Origin: Vibrio mediterranei
GTDB lineage: Bacteria; Pseudomonadota; Gammaproteobacteria; Enterobacterales; Vibrionaceae
Direction: 5' to 3'
DNA length: 64,000 nt
Assembly (NCBI RefSeq): GCF_900088415.1
Contig: NZ_FLLQ01000010.1
Coordinates: 62,001-126,000 of the forward strand
Part shown: positions 8,347-17,257 of the stretch, in pieces
Layout: each line of letters begins with the position of its first letter
Position numbering within the stretch: position 1 is the stretch's first letter
Notes under the pieces: generated by a model
Databases searched by the model: none
Told to the model about the DNA's origin: nothing
Seen by the model: the letters and a program-made list of their open reading frames with translations, nothing else
Made by a program: the position numbers and the translations under genes

Positions 8347-8521
8347 AATGGAGTCATTATAAGGTCTGTTTTTGGATTAAGGAAAGGCTTTTATGTGCTT
8401 GATTGATAAATTAGCAACAAGGCTGTGTGCTTGATTATGACGAAACGTAAGGTCGAGTAACTTGAGCTAACTCAAGGTAAACAGTAGAATCGGAGGCAGC
8501 CTTTTATTTTGAGGAAATTTT

Positions 8522-8962
8522 ATGCAACAAGTGACGCGTTCAGCATTGGTGATGTTTAGTGCTGATCAAATGTTTAACTTGGTCAATGATGTTGACAGTT
8601 ACCATGAGTTTTTGCCTGGTTGTTCTGGCTCTCGAGTTTTGGAGTTATCGAACTCAGGTATGGTGGCGTCGGTCGATGTATCAAAGGCCGGGATCAGTAA
8701 AACCTTTACGACAGCGAATACCTTGGTGCATGGCAGCGAAATTTTCATGGAATTGGTCGATGGTCCATTTAAGATGTTGAAAGGCGTTTGGTCCTTTATT
8801 CCTCTTGATGATCAGGCTTGTAAAGTGGAGCTGAAGCTAGAGTTTGAATTTTCGAGCAAAATGATTGAATTGGCGTTTGGTAAGATTTTCCACGATGTGA
8901 CCAGTAATATGGTCAATGCATTTACCAAGCGTGCAAAAGAGGTGTACACCTATGAGTGCTGA
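8522..8962 (+). CDS. ratA: RatA-like START/coenzyme Q-binding protein
   Basis: 146-residue polyketide cyclase/START-domain protein of the COQ10/RatA family. It starts MQQVTRSALVMFSADQMFNL and shows the family pattern YHEFLPGCSGSRVLE, GPFKMLKGVWSF and a C-terminal helix FHDVTSNMVNAFTKRAKEVY that closes the lipid pocket. E. coli RatA was reported as a toxin inhibiting 70S assembly, while eukaryotic COQ10 binds ubiquinone; which role holds here is open. Its end overlaps the start of rnfH by 11 bases, indicating coupled translation. It is divergent from smpB, as in E. coli. Confidence 0.92.
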   Translation: MQQVTRSALVMFSADQMFNLVNDVDSYHEFLPGCSGSRVLELSNSGMVASVDVSKAGISKTFTTANTLVHGSEIFMELVDGPFKMLKGVWSFIPLDDQACKVELKLEFEFSSKMIELAFGKIFHDVTSNMVNAFTKRAKEVYTYEC

Positions 8963-9317
8963 TAGTCAGCTTATCCATGTCGAAGTGGTGTATGCACTAC
9001 CTCACGAGCAGCGCGTGTTTCAACTGGTTGTAAATCACGAGTCAACGGTCGAAGAGATCATTCAAAAGTCAGGCGTTTTAGCGGTTTATCCTGAAATTGA
9101 TCTTGAAAACAATAAAGTGGGTGTGTTTAGTCGTAATGTTAAGCTGGACGCGACAGTACGAGATAAAGACCGTATTGAAATCTATCGTGCGTTGCTAGCT
9201 GATCCGAAAGAAATTCGACGTAAGAGAGCAGAGCAGGCCAAAATGGCTGGAACCGCTGACCCAGTTACTGGTGGAAAACCTGCTGCGCAGAGAAAGTCTG
9301 AATCTATATCCAGTTAG
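8952..9317 (+). CDS. rnfH: RnfH family ubiquitin-like protein
   Basis: 121-residue member of the RnfH (RatB) family, a small beta-grasp protein whose function is poorly known; the name comes from rnf electron-transport operons. Seen are HVEVVYALPHEQRVFQLVV at the start, the VFSRNVKLDATVRDKDRIEI core and the RALLADPKEIRRKRAEQAK motif. The ATG at 8952 lies inside the end of ratA; a longer in-frame extension upstream falls within ratA coding sequence and is not needed. The last ~20 residues (TADPVTGGKPAAQRK...) are low-complexity and extend beyond the usual ~100 residues. Confidence 0.9.
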   Translation: MSADSQLIHVEVVYALPHEQRVFQLVVNHESTVEEIIQKSGVLAVYPEIDLENNKVGVFSRNVKLDATVRDKDRIEIYRALLADPKEIRRKRAEQAKMAGTADPVTGGKPAAQRKSESISS

Positions 9318-9343
9318 TGGTGACGTTTAAAAGACTCAAATAG

Positions 9344-9371
9344 AAAAGCTCGCTAAATGCGAGCTTTTTTG
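9344..9371. terminator. Terminator between rnfH and bamE
   Basis: AAAAGCTCGC-TAAAT-GCGAGCTTTTTT, a strong hairpin with A- and T-tracts on its two sides, located between convergent genes and usable from both. Confidence 0.9.
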
Positions 9372-9375
9372 ATGT

Positions 9376-9735
9376 CTAGTTTAGGCTTTCGTAGAACTGG
9401 TCACTGGCTTCATAATCGCCAGAGATACTGGTGAGAGTGCCTGTTGCATCGAAGTTGGCAACTAGATTACGTTGCACTGGATCATCGTGACCTTTCGTTG
9501 CATGGTAAATGTAATACCAAGTATTTGGGTAGCCATTTTCAATCAGCATAGGTGAGCCAAGTACGAAACGAACTTGTTCTTTTGTCATGCCGAAACGTAG
9601 CTGTTCAACAGCCGTTTGCTCAACAAAGTTACCTTGGTTGATATCGATACGATAAACGATTTTTTCGATCACTGAACATCCTGTCAGCATCGTGAGCGCG
9701 AGTGGTAATGCGATCAACCACTTTTTTAATTGCAT
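9376..9735 (-). CDS. bamE: Outer-membrane assembly lipoprotein BamE
   Basis: 119-residue lipoprotein of the beta-barrel assembly machine. The N-terminus MQLKKWLIALPLALTMLTGC has a signal peptide and lipobox LTGC, with Cys20 as the lipidated residue. The SmpA/OmlA domain follows, with QLRFGMTKEQVRFVLGSP and GYPNTWYYIYH. It acts with BamA, whose gene lies at 51.6 kb in this window. It sits downstream of recN in the same direction with a gap of ~170 bases, the same order as in E. coli. Confidence 0.96.
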   Translation of the reverse strand: MQLKKWLIALPLALTMLTGCSVIEKIVYRIDINQGNFVEQTAVEQLRFGMTKEQVRFVLGSPMLIENGYPNTWYYIYHATKGHDDPVQRNLVANFDATGTLTSISGDYEASDQFYESLN

Positions 9736-9905
9736 AGCTTTAATTTACGACTTTGATTTCTGAGACTGCAAAGATAATAAACAAGGATGAAGCAGAAGTA
9801 AAAACTTGTCTGTCTTAGATTGTAACTAGAGACGCTATTTTATGAGTTAGCTTACAATCCTTGTTTAAAAAAACAATCCGATGGAACTATCGTGAAGTCC
9901 CGCAA

Positions 9906-11570
9906 TCACGCCGCAATTAATAGCTCTTTCGCATTGGCCAGTGTGCTATCGGTAATCTGGCTACCGCCCAGTAACCGCGCTAATTCACTGATGCGTTGTT
10001 GTTCGTTTAGCGTCAACATACTGGTCTCAGTTTTGTTGGCTTTGGTAGTTTTCGTAACAAATAGCTGTTGATGGCCATGGCCCGCAACTTGAGGTAAGTG
10101 GGTAACGCACAGTACCTGAGTTGATTCTCCGAGCTTACGTAACATTTTGCCTACGACTGCTGCTGTTGGACCACTGATACCCACATCTACTTCGTCAAAG
10201 ATGAGGCTAGGTGTGTCAACTTTTTGTGCGGTAATGACTTGAATCGCGAGTGAGATTCGAGATAGCTCACCACCAGAGGCTACTTTTGCGATTGGTTGCA
10301 TTGGTTGACCTGGGTTGGTGGAAACAACGAATACCACGTTATCCATACCTGTTGGTGAAGGATGCTCTTGCTGGAAATCAACGGTAATGGCGAATTTGGC
10401 CTTCTCCATGCTCAATTCATGCATGCTTTGTGAGATCAATTTGTTGAGCTCTTTCGCGTAGCGTCCACGAGATTTGCTTAGTTTTTCACATGAGCGGACG
10501 TAAGCGTCGAAATGTGCAGAGACTTCTTCCTCCATTGCAGCTAACTTTTCATCGGAGCAGTCCAGTGCTTCAATTTGCCCCAGAAGATCTTGATGATGTT
10601 GGTACAGCTCTTCGGGCATCACATGGTGTTTTCGAGCCAGAGACATAATCTTTGAAAAGCGTTCTTCTACATAGGCCATACGTTCAGGGTCAACATCAAT
10701 CTTATCAAGGTAACTGCGCAGCTCGGTATTGGCCTCCTCTAACTGAATCATGGCTTCTTCAATCATATTGGGTAGGGCAGTCAATTCGGTGTCTAACTCG
10801 GCAAGTTGAACCAGTTTACTGCTCACAGTTTGAAGCATACCTAATGCATTGACTTCTTCACCTTCATAGATGATATCAATAGCTTGCTGACAGGTGATTG
10901 CCAGCTCTCCGCTATTGGATAGACGTTTATGTTCTTGTTCTAATTCGGGAAACTCTTGTTCGCCAATCGCTAGCTCATTAAGTTCTTTTATTTGGTACTC
11001 TAAAAGTTGAAGCTGAGCGAGGTTGTTAGCACTGTTTTCTTTTAGTTGGGATAGTGCAATATCGGCACTGCGCCATGCTTGGTATTTATTACGAACTTGT
11101 TGCAGTAGATTGGTGTGACCCGCGTATTGATCAAGCAGTGACAATTGGTAATCGCTTTTCATCAACTGGTGATGAGCGTGCTGACCATGGATGTTGATTA
11201 GAAGCTGCCCTAGAGATTTTAATTGCGATAACGGAACAGGGCTGCCGTTGATGAAGGCACGCGAACGACCTTCTTTGGTAATGGTGCGTCTTAAAATACA
11301 TTCAGTGCCATCAAACAAGTCATTATCTTCCAACCAACGTGTTGCTTGTTGGTTGTTTTCGATAACAAAAGCCGCGGTGACTTCGGTTTTATCTTCACCA
11401 GCGCGAACGGCTCCTGCTTCCGCTCTGCCACCTAAGCAAAGTCCTAGTGCATCAATCGCAATCGATTTACCTGCGCCAGTTTCACCGGTGATGGTTGTCA
11501 TACCTGTACTGAGTTCTAACTGCAGAGATTTTACAATGGCAAAATTATTAACACTTAGATGAGACAGCAT
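9906..11570 (-). CDS. recN: DNA repair protein RecN
   Basis: 554-residue SMC-like ATPase involved in recombinational repair of double-strand breaks. Walker A is GETGAGKS near residues 29-36; the ABC signature VASGGELSRISLAIQV and Walker B LIFDEVDVGISGPTA lie near residues 440-490. Between them is a long coiled-coil region with an interruption, as expected. It is preceded by two LexA-like boxes, so it should be a strongly SOS-induced gene, as in E. coli. Confidence 0.97.
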   Translation of the reverse strand: MLSHLSVNNFAIVKSLQLELSTGMTTITGETGAGKSIAIDALGLCLGGRAEAGAVRAGEDKTEVTAAFVIENNQQATRWLEDNDLFDGTECILRRTITKEGRSRAFINGSPVPLSQLKSLGQLLINIHGQHAHHQLMKSDYQLSLLDQYAGHTNLLQQVRNKYQAWRSADIALSQLKENSANNLAQLQLLEYQIKELNELAIGEQEFPELEQEHKRLSNSGELAITCQQAIDIIYEGEEVNALGMLQTVSSKLVQLAELDTELTALPNMIEEAMIQLEEANTELRSYLDKIDVDPERMAYVEERFSKIMSLARKHHVMPEELYQHHQDLLGQIEALDCSDEKLAAMEEEVSAHFDAYVRSCEKLSKSRGRYAKELNKLISQSMHELSMEKAKFAITVDFQQEHPSPTGMDNVVFVVSTNPGQPMQPIAKVASGGELSRISLAIQVITAQKVDTPSLIFDEVDVGISGPTAAVVGKMLRKLGESTQVLCVTHLPQVAGHGHQQLFVTKTTKANKTETSMLTLNEQQRISELARLLGGSQITDSTLANAKELLIAA

Positions 11571-11596
11571 TTTTAGTTACCTGTTTAAATGAACAC

Positions 11597-11616
11597 TACT
11601 GTATGTAAATTCAGTA
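11597..11616 (-). promoter_or_regulatory. Second LexA-box-like site upstream of recN
   Basis: TACTGT-8 bases-TCAGTA, one mismatch from the palindromic LexA consensus (TCAG for ACAG in one half). It lies 26-46 bases before the recN start codon and two bases from the perfect box. Confidence 0.6.
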
Positions 11617-11618
11617 TA

Positions 11619-11638
11619 TACTGTTTCTTTATACAGTA
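11619..11638 (-). promoter_or_regulatory. LexA (SOS) box of recN
   Basis: TACTGT-TTCTTTAT-ACAGTA is a perfect CTGT-N8-ACAG palindrome with consensus flanks. Placed ~50 bases upstream of recN, it should bind LexA and repress the gene until DNA damage. Confidence 0.92.
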
Positions 11639-11713
11639 AAGTTGTACAGGTGTTTTTTTATGTGATTGAACGCACTGTTGTTGAATTTATCGTCAACGTT
11701 AACACTAGGTACG

Positions 11714-11741
11714 AAAACCCCAGCGTTATGTGCTGGGGTTC
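11714..11741 (-). terminator. Terminator of nadK
   Basis: AACCCCAGC and GCTGGGGTT form a 9-bp stem. On the minus strand it follows nadK and is trailed by TTTTCGT. It separates nadK from the SOS-controlled recN promoter. Confidence 0.75.
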
Positions 11742-11754
11742 ATCAATATGATTT

Positions 11755-12639
11755 TTAAAACAATTTGCTTGACCAGCCAAGCTTGTTTCTTAGGACGTGG
11801 TAATAGCTATAGTCTTTAGGGTGAATCAGTTTCAGGCGATTCGGGCTTTGGTAAATATGAATCTCGTCACCTGGTGAGACAGGTAAGGAGATTTGCCCGT
11901 CACAACTGACTTCTTGAGTGCCTCGGTTATCGGGGGATACAATCAGCTTAATGCGACAGTTTGCATCGACAACCAAAGGGCGACTAGAGAGAGTGTGAGG
12001 AAACATCGGCACCAGCGAAATCGCATTTAGGTTTGCGGACAGAATAGGGCCACCTCCTGAAAGCGAATAGGCTGTTGAACCCGTTGGTGTAGAAACGATT
12101 AGCCCATCAGAACGTTGGCTAAATGCAAAGGTATCATCTATGTATACCTCAAACTCGATCATATGTGCGACTTGTCCAGGGTGGAGGACTGCTTCGTTGA
12201 GAGCGGCATTATGACTCTTTATCTGGCCATGACGATGAATTTCGGCTTCAAGAAGAAAGCGCTCTTCTTCACGAAATTCCCCTTGAAGTACGGCCTCAAG
12301 AGAGGTTTCAAACCCTTCTGGATTTAAATCGGTCAAAAACCCTAAGCTACCTCTATTGACGCCAATAACCGCAACATCGAAGCGCGAGAGAACTCGTGCT
12401 GCTCCGAGCATGTTACCGTCACCTCCAACCACAATGGCGAGATCAGCTTCACGTCCAATACGGACTAGGCTAAAAAAGTGTTGTCGTGGGATATCGACGA
12501 GAATGTCGATAAGCCGGTCGTCCACCAATACTTTGTAGCCTTTAGAGGTGAGCCAGTGAAACAGTTCTTTATGGGTCTGAACGGCTTTCTGTGCTCTTGG
12601 TTTGCCTATGATGGCGATCACCTCAAAGGGTTTTTTCAT
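11755..12639 (-). CDS. nadK: NAD kinase
   Basis: 294-residue cytosolic enzyme that phosphorylates NAD+ to NADP+ with ATP. The GGDGNMLGAARVL motif near residue 73 and the second conserved block TPTGSTAYSLSGGGPIL near residues 185-200 are diagnostic, followed by NRGTQEVSCDGQ. Length matches E. coli NadK (292). It is divergent from grpE; the grpE sigma-32 promoter begins 22 bases upstream of the nadK start codon. Confidence 0.97.
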   Translation of the reverse strand: MKKPFEVIAIIGKPRAQKAVQTHKELFHWLTSKGYKVLVDDRLIDILVDIPRQHFFSLVRIGREADLAIVVGGDGNMLGAARVLSRFDVAVIGVNRGSLGFLTDLNPEGFETSLEAVLQGEFREEERFLLEAEIHRHGQIKSHNAALNEAVLHPGQVAHMIEFEVYIDDTFAFSQRSDGLIVSTPTGSTAYSLSGGGPILSANLNAISLVPMFPHTLSSRPLVVDANCRIKLIVSPDNRGTQEVSCDGQISLPVSPGDEIHIYQSPNRLKLIHPKDYSYYHVLRNKLGWSSKLF

Positions 12640-12660
12640 ATCACTTCCAAACTAATAGTG

Positions 12661-12689
12661 CTTGAATCACAAATCTTCATCCCCATAAT
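12661..12689 (+). promoter_or_regulatory. Sigma-32 heat-shock promoter of grpE
   Basis: CTTGAA (12661-12666), 14 bases, then CCCCATAAT (12681-12689): essentially the E. coli sigma-32 consensus. It lies ~105 bases upstream of grpE. Confidence 0.88.
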
Positions 12690-12793
12690 ATACCCAAAGT
12701 ATGTATATATGCAGTGTTTGGTATGATTTTGATCCAAGTTTTATGGGCAAGTCATATTCTACATTGCCTTGAATTGAGTATTCCGGAGAAACC

Positions 12794-13402
12794 ATGAGCA
12801 ACGAAGAAAATAAGGTAAACCAAGAAGAGCTGCACACGCAAGAAGCGGAAGCGAAGCAAGCTGACGCTGATGTAGTTGGTTCTGACGCTGATGTTGAGTG
12901 GAACGAAGAATCCGAGCAAGATATTCAAGAATCGAAAATTGCTCAACTAGAAGCAGCTTTGCTAGCGAGTGAATCGAAAGTAAAAGAGCAGCAAGATGCT
13001 GTGCTTCGTGCAAAAGCAGACGTTGAGAACATGCGTCGCCGCACAGAACAAGAGATCGATAAAGCACGTAAATATGCACTGAATAAGTTTGCTGAAGAGT
13101 TGCTTCCGGTAATTGATAACCTTGAGCGCGCTATCGCTGCTGCTGACACAGAGAATGAAGCGGTAAAACCGATTGTTGAAGGCGTAGAGCTAACTCACAA
13201 AACGTTCGTTGATGTGGTAGCTAAATTTGGCTTGAAAGAAATTAACCCTGAAGGTGAAGCGTTCAATCCAGAGCTGCACCAAGCGATGTCTATTCAGGAA
13301 AGTGCTGATCATGAACCTAATACCGTAATGTTTGTTATGCAAAAGGGTTACGAGCTAAATGGTCGCGTGATCAGACCAGCTATGGTCATGGTGTCTAAAT
13401 AA
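12794..13402 (+). CDS. grpE: Nucleotide exchange factor GrpE
   Basis: 202-residue cochaperone that releases ADP from DnaK. The first ~50 residues are acidic and disordered, followed by the long paired helix (IAQLEAALLASESKVKEQQ, RAKADVENMRRRTEQEIDK), a four-helix section (FAEELLPVIDNLERAI) and the beta-wing that contacts DnaK (NPELHQAMSIQ, VMQKGYELNGRVIRPAMV). The start has GGAG seven bases upstream. It has its own heat-shock promoter and its own terminator and is separated from dnaK by a symporter gene. Confidence 0.98.
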   Translation: MSNEENKVNQEELHTQEAEAKQADADVVGSDADVEWNEESEQDIQESKIAQLEAALLASESKVKEQQDAVLRAKADVENMRRRTEQEIDKARKYALNKFAEELLPVIDNLERAIAAADTENEAVKPIVEGVELTHKTFVDVVAKFGLKEINPEGEAFNPELHQAMSIQESADHEPNTVMFVMQKGYELNGRVIRPAMVMVSK

Positions 13403-13463
13403 CAAGCAAACAGTTAGGGATTGACACTAGAGGTTTATCCCGCTTGTTTTTGATTTATAGAGA

Positions 13464-13492
13464 AATGAAGCCTTATGGGCTTCATTTTTTTT
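13464..13492 (+). terminator. Terminator of grpE
   Basis: AAATGAAGCC-TTAT-GGGCTTCATTTTTTTT, a 10-bp stem with a long T-tract. A second weak GGGAT/ATCCC structure precedes it at about 13418-13441. Confidence 0.9.
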
Positions 13493-13676
13493 AGTTATTT
13501 ATTCTAATAACCTTTGAAAAAATAGGTGATAGTATTTTAGATTTTGGATAACAAAATGTAAAATTAATGCTTTATTTTGAGCTTCAGATCTGTAAGATGC
13601 CCTGAGCTTTCTACTAATAAGAAAGTAAATAACTATAAAAATACAGGGACTAAACACAACATTCTGGAGTTTATGA

Positions 13677-14951
13677 ATGAATAAATCACTATCCCAAAAG
13701 ATCTTTATAGGTCTATTTGCTGGCCTGCTAATTGGTACAGCGATTCAATACTTATTCGCAGGTGTCAGCATTTTTGACCAATACCTACTTGGTTTTGCTG
13801 AAGGTGTGGGCGGCATGTTCGTCTCGCTTATCAAACTGCTTGTTGTTCCACTCGTATACGTTTCTATTGTCTGCGGTATCGTAGAACTTAAAGACATCAA
13901 CTCTTTTGGCCGTCTAGGCGGTAAAACTTTTGCGCTTTATATTCTTAATACTGTAGTCGCTATCACTTTTGCGTTAACAATCGGTATGATCGTTCAGCCG
14001 GGGGCGGGTGCAAACCTTGGTGGTACAGTAGCTCAAGCCGTTGAGATTACGTCAACCACAACCCCTGATATCTTCTCAATGATCACTAATATCGTTCCAA
14101 GCAATCCAATTCAGGCGTTTGCAAATGGCGATATGCTGCAAATCATCTTTATGGCAATTTTGACAGGTCTTGCCATCCAAGCATTGGATAAGAAGGGCGG
14201 TCCTGCTGTGAATGCGTTCAAAGTAGCGAACGACATCATGATGAAGCTCATTGGTCTAGTCATGAGTCTTGCTCCTTATGGTGTGTTTGCTCTTATGATT
14301 CAACTAGGTGCAACTCTAGATGCTGGTACGCTAGCTTCAGTGGCAGGTTATGTGGCACTGGTTGTTGGTATCCTTGTGCTTTGGATTTTTGTTGTGTATC
14401 CATTAATGGTGGGCGCAACAACCAAGATGACTCCTTCACAGTTTATTCGTGCGACTCGTGAGCAGGTACTGTTCTCACTATCAACAGCAAGTTCGAACGC
14501 TACGATTCCAGTAACGATGCGTACTTTGACTGACAAAATTGGTGTGTCTAAATCGGTAGCTGGTTTTGGTGTTCCACTAGGTGCAACGATGAACATGGCA
14601 GGGGCGTCTATTTATATTGCTATCGCAACTATTTTTATCGCTAATGCGTTTGGTCAGCCAATTCAAATGAGCGACCTATTTACACTAGGTTTCACAGTTC
14701 TACTACTTTCTATTGGTGCTGGTGGTGTTCCTGGTGGCGGCGTTGTCATGATCGGCGTTATCCTGCACCAACTAGGTTTGCCACCAGAAGGTCTGGCTAT
14801 TGTTGCTGCAGTTGACCGTATTAATGATATGTTCTGTACAAGTTCTAACGTTGTTGGTGATACTGCCGTCAATACGATTGTAGCGGGTAGCGAAAATGAG
14901 CTTGATGTTGAACAAGGTTCGGAAGCTCAACTTACTGAAAGCCGTGCTTAA
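13677..14951 (+). CDS. Dicarboxylate/amino acid:cation symporter (DAACS, GltP-like)
   Basis: 424-residue inner-membrane secondary transporter. Diagnostic segments are the serine-rich SLSTASSNATIPVTMRTL (re-entrant loop HP1) near residues 261-278, GATMNMAGASIYIAIATIF (TM7, NMAG motif), SIGAGGVPGGGVVMIGVIL (HP2) and AAVDRINDMFCTSSNVVGDT (TM8, with Asp and Asn contacting the substrate carboxylates and cation). The substrate is probably glutamate/aspartate or a C4-dicarboxylate; the Cys within FCTSSNVVGD does not settle it. It has its own terminator and sits between grpE and dnaK, which it separates. Confidence 0.92.
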   Translation: MNKSLSQKIFIGLFAGLLIGTAIQYLFAGVSIFDQYLLGFAEGVGGMFVSLIKLLVVPLVYVSIVCGIVELKDINSFGRLGGKTFALYILNTVVAITFALTIGMIVQPGAGANLGGTVAQAVEITSTTTPDIFSMITNIVPSNPIQAFANGDMLQIIFMAILTGLAIQALDKKGGPAVNAFKVANDIMMKLIGLVMSLAPYGVFALMIQLGATLDAGTLASVAGYVALVVGILVLWIFVVYPLMVGATTKMTPSQFIRATREQVLFSLSTASSNATIPVTMRTLTDKIGVSKSVAGFGVPLGATMNMAGASIYIAIATIFIANAFGQPIQMSDLFTLGFTVLLLSIGAGGVPGGGVVMIGVILHQLGLPPEGLAIVAAVDRINDMFCTSSNVVGDTAVNTIVAGSENELDVEQGSEAQLTESRA

Positions 14952-14972
14952 TCACGTTATTTAACGATTTGC

Positions 14973-15004
14973 AAAGCGGAGCCTTAAAAGCTCCGCTTTT
15001 TTTA
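14973..15004 (+). terminator. Terminator of the symporter gene
   Basis: AAAGCGGAGC and GCTCCGCTTT pair around a 7-base loop and are followed by TTTT. It isolates the dnaK promoter from upstream transcription. Confidence 0.9.
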
Positions 15005-15096
15005 TTGATAGTCATGCTTTCAAGAGGTTAGTTGCCCCTTTTATAGACAGTTTTTAATTTCTTCGGCAAAAAACTTAATTTTTTTTACCTTCCTCC

Positions 15097-15124
15097 CTTG
15101 AAAAGCATTTTGCAGCCCTTATTT
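15097..15124 (+). promoter_or_regulatory. Sigma-32-like promoter of dnaK
   Basis: CTTGAA (15097-15102), 13 bases, then CCCTTATTT. The -35 is exact and the -10 matches CCCCATNT partly. It lies ~108 bases upstream of dnaK. Confidence 0.65.
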
Positions 15125-15231
15125 AAGGTTCATACATAAAACAAACCTATTGCGAGCGGGTGTATTGCCGGCTCAACGCTCCATACCGGAGCTTGCAAAC
15201 GAAACAATAGAATTTATTCGGAGATAGCCTG

Positions 15232-17145
15232 ATGGGTAAAATCATTGGTATTGACTTAGGTACTACTAACTCTTGTGTTGCTGTTCTAGACGGCGACAAA
15301 CCACGCGTAATCGAAAATGCTGAAGGTGAGCGTACAACCGCATCGGTTATCGCTTACACAGACGGCGAAACGCTAGTAGGTCAACCTGCGAAACGTCAAG
15401 CAGTTACAAACCCAGAGAACACGCTATTTGCAATTAAGCGTCTTATCGGTCGTCGTTTTGAAGACGAAGAAGTTCAGCGCGATATCGAAATCATGCCTTA
15501 CAAAATCGTTAAGGCTGACAACGGTGATGCATGGGTAGAAGCGAAAGGCCAACAAATGGCTGCTCCTCAAGTATCTGCTGAAGTACTTAAGAAGATGAAG
15601 AAAACTGCTGAAGACTTCCTAGGTGAGGAAGTAACTGGTGCAGTTATCACAGTTCCTGCTTACTTTAACGATGCACAGCGTCAAGCAACTAAAGATGCTG
15701 GTCGTATCGCAGGTCTAGAAGTTAAACGTATCATCAACGAACCAACAGCAGCAGCACTTGCTTACGGTCTAGACAAGAAAGGCGGTGACCGCACTATCGC
15801 AGTTTACGACCTTGGTGGTGGTACATTCGATATTTCTATCATCGAGATTGACGAAGTTGAAGGCGAGAAGACATTTGAAGTTCTAGCAACTAACGGTGAC
15901 ACGCACCTTGGTGGTGAAGACTTCGATAACCGCATGATCAACTACCTAGTTGAAGAGTTCAAGAAAGAGCAAGGCATCGATCTTAAGAACGACCCTCTAG
16001 CAATGCAGCGTGTTAAAGAAGCAGCAGAAAAAGCGAAAATCGAGCTTTCTTCTACTTCTCAAACTGACGTAAACCTACCTTACGTTACTGCGGATGCAAC
16101 TGGTCCTAAGCACATGAACGTAAAAGTGACTCGTGCGAAACTAGAATCTCTAGTTGAAGACCTAGTACAACGTTCTCTTGAGCCACTAAAAGTTGCTCTA
16201 GCTGATGCAGACCTATCAGTAAGCGACATCAACGACGTAATCCTAGTTGGTGGTCAAACTCGTATGCCTATGGTTCAAGCGAAAGTGGCTGAGTTCTTCG
16301 GTAAAGAAGCTCGCCGTGACGTGAACCCAGATGAAGCAGTAGCAATGGGTGCTGCAGTTCAAGGTGGTGTACTAGCTGGTGATGTGAAAGACGTACTTCT
16401 ACTAGACGTTACTCCTCTGTCTCTAGGTATCGAGACTATGGGCGGCGTAATGACTAAGCTAGTTGAGAAGAACACCACTATCCCAACGAAAGCGAACCAA
16501 GTTTTCTCTACAGCAGAAGACAACCAGAACGCGGTAACTATCCACGTTCTTCAAGGTGAGCGTAAGCAAGCGATGTACAACAAGTCTCTAGGTCAATTTA
16601 ACCTAGAAGGCATTCAAGCTGCACCTCGTGGTATGCCTCAAATCGAAGTAACTTTCGACCTAGATGCGGACGGTATCCTACATGTATCTGCGAAAGACAA
16701 GTCGACTGGTAAAGAGCAGAAGATCACTATCCAAGCGTCTGGTGGTCTGAGCGATGAAGACATCGAGAAAATGGTTCAAGAAGCAGAAGCTAACAAAGAA
16801 GCGGACAAGAAGTTCGAAGAGCTAGCAGCTGCACGTAACCAAGCAGACCAAATGATTCACGGTACTCGTAAGCAAGTAGAAGAAGCTGGTGAAGCGCTAC
16901 CTGCAGAAGAGAAAGAGAAGATCGAAGCAGCAATCACTGAGCTAGAAGAAGCTCGTAAAGGTGAGGACAAAGAAGCGATTGACGCGAAAGTTCAAGCGCT
17001 AATGGCAGCGGCTCAGAAGCTAATGGAAATCGCACAACAGCAAGCTCAAGCACAAGGTGCGGGCACTGAAGCTGGCGAACAGCCTAAGCAAGACGACGAT
17101 GTTGTTGATGCTGAGTTCGAAGAAGTAAAAGACGAGAAAAAATAA
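15232..17145 (+). CDS. dnaK: Hsp70 chaperone DnaK
   Basis: 637-residue ATP-dependent chaperone. The ATPase domain opens with IIGIDLGTTNSCVAVLDG (phosphate loop 1) and contains VYDLGGGTFDISIIEI and VGGQTRMPMVQ. The linker DVLLLDVTPLSLGIET leads into the peptide-binding beta-domain and helical lid. The C-terminus ends in EEVKDEKK. The start has GGAG nine bases upstream. Codon use is strongly biased (CTA Leu, GGT Gly, CGT Arg), as in highly expressed Vibrio genes. It works with GrpE and DnaJ in this window. Confidence 0.99.
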   Translation: MGKIIGIDLGTTNSCVAVLDGDKPRVIENAEGERTTASVIAYTDGETLVGQPAKRQAVTNPENTLFAIKRLIGRRFEDEEVQRDIEIMPYKIVKADNGDAWVEAKGQQMAAPQVSAEVLKKMKKTAEDFLGEEVTGAVITVPAYFNDAQRQATKDAGRIAGLEVKRIINEPTAAALAYGLDKKGGDRTIAVYDLGGGTFDISIIEIDEVEGEKTFEVLATNGDTHLGGEDFDNRMINYLVEEFKKEQGIDLKNDPLAMQRVKEAAEKAKIELSSTSQTDVNLPYVTADATGPKHMNVKVTRAKLESLVEDLVQRSLEPLKVALADADLSVSDINDVILVGGQTRMPMVQAKVAEFFGKEARRDVNPDEAVAMGAAVQGGVLAGDVKDVLLLDVTPLSLGIETMGGVMTKLVEKNTTIPTKANQVFSTAEDNQNAVTIHVLQGERKQAMYNKSLGQFNLEGIQAAPRGMPQIEVTFDLDADGILHVSAKDKSTGKEQKITIQASGGLSDEDIEKMVQEAEANKEADKKFEELAAARNQADQMIHGTRKQVEEAGEALPAEEKEKIEAAITELEEARKGEDKEAIDAKVQALMAAAQKLMEIAQQQAQAQGAGTEAGEQPKQDDDVVDAEFEEVKDEKK

Positions 17146-17257
17146 TTTCTCGTCGCTATAAAGCCCAATCTCGGCGTCGGAAATGCTCATTTGCACTTTC
17201 TCTATGAAGACTAAGCAAATTGCGCGTTTCCTCCTTGAGCTTGAACTTTATAGCTTA

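Noticed and set aside
8470..8490. CTTGAG-CTAA-CTCAAG dyad between smpB and ratA as an operator
   Set aside because: Only six bases per arm and no known regulator pattern; too weak to support.
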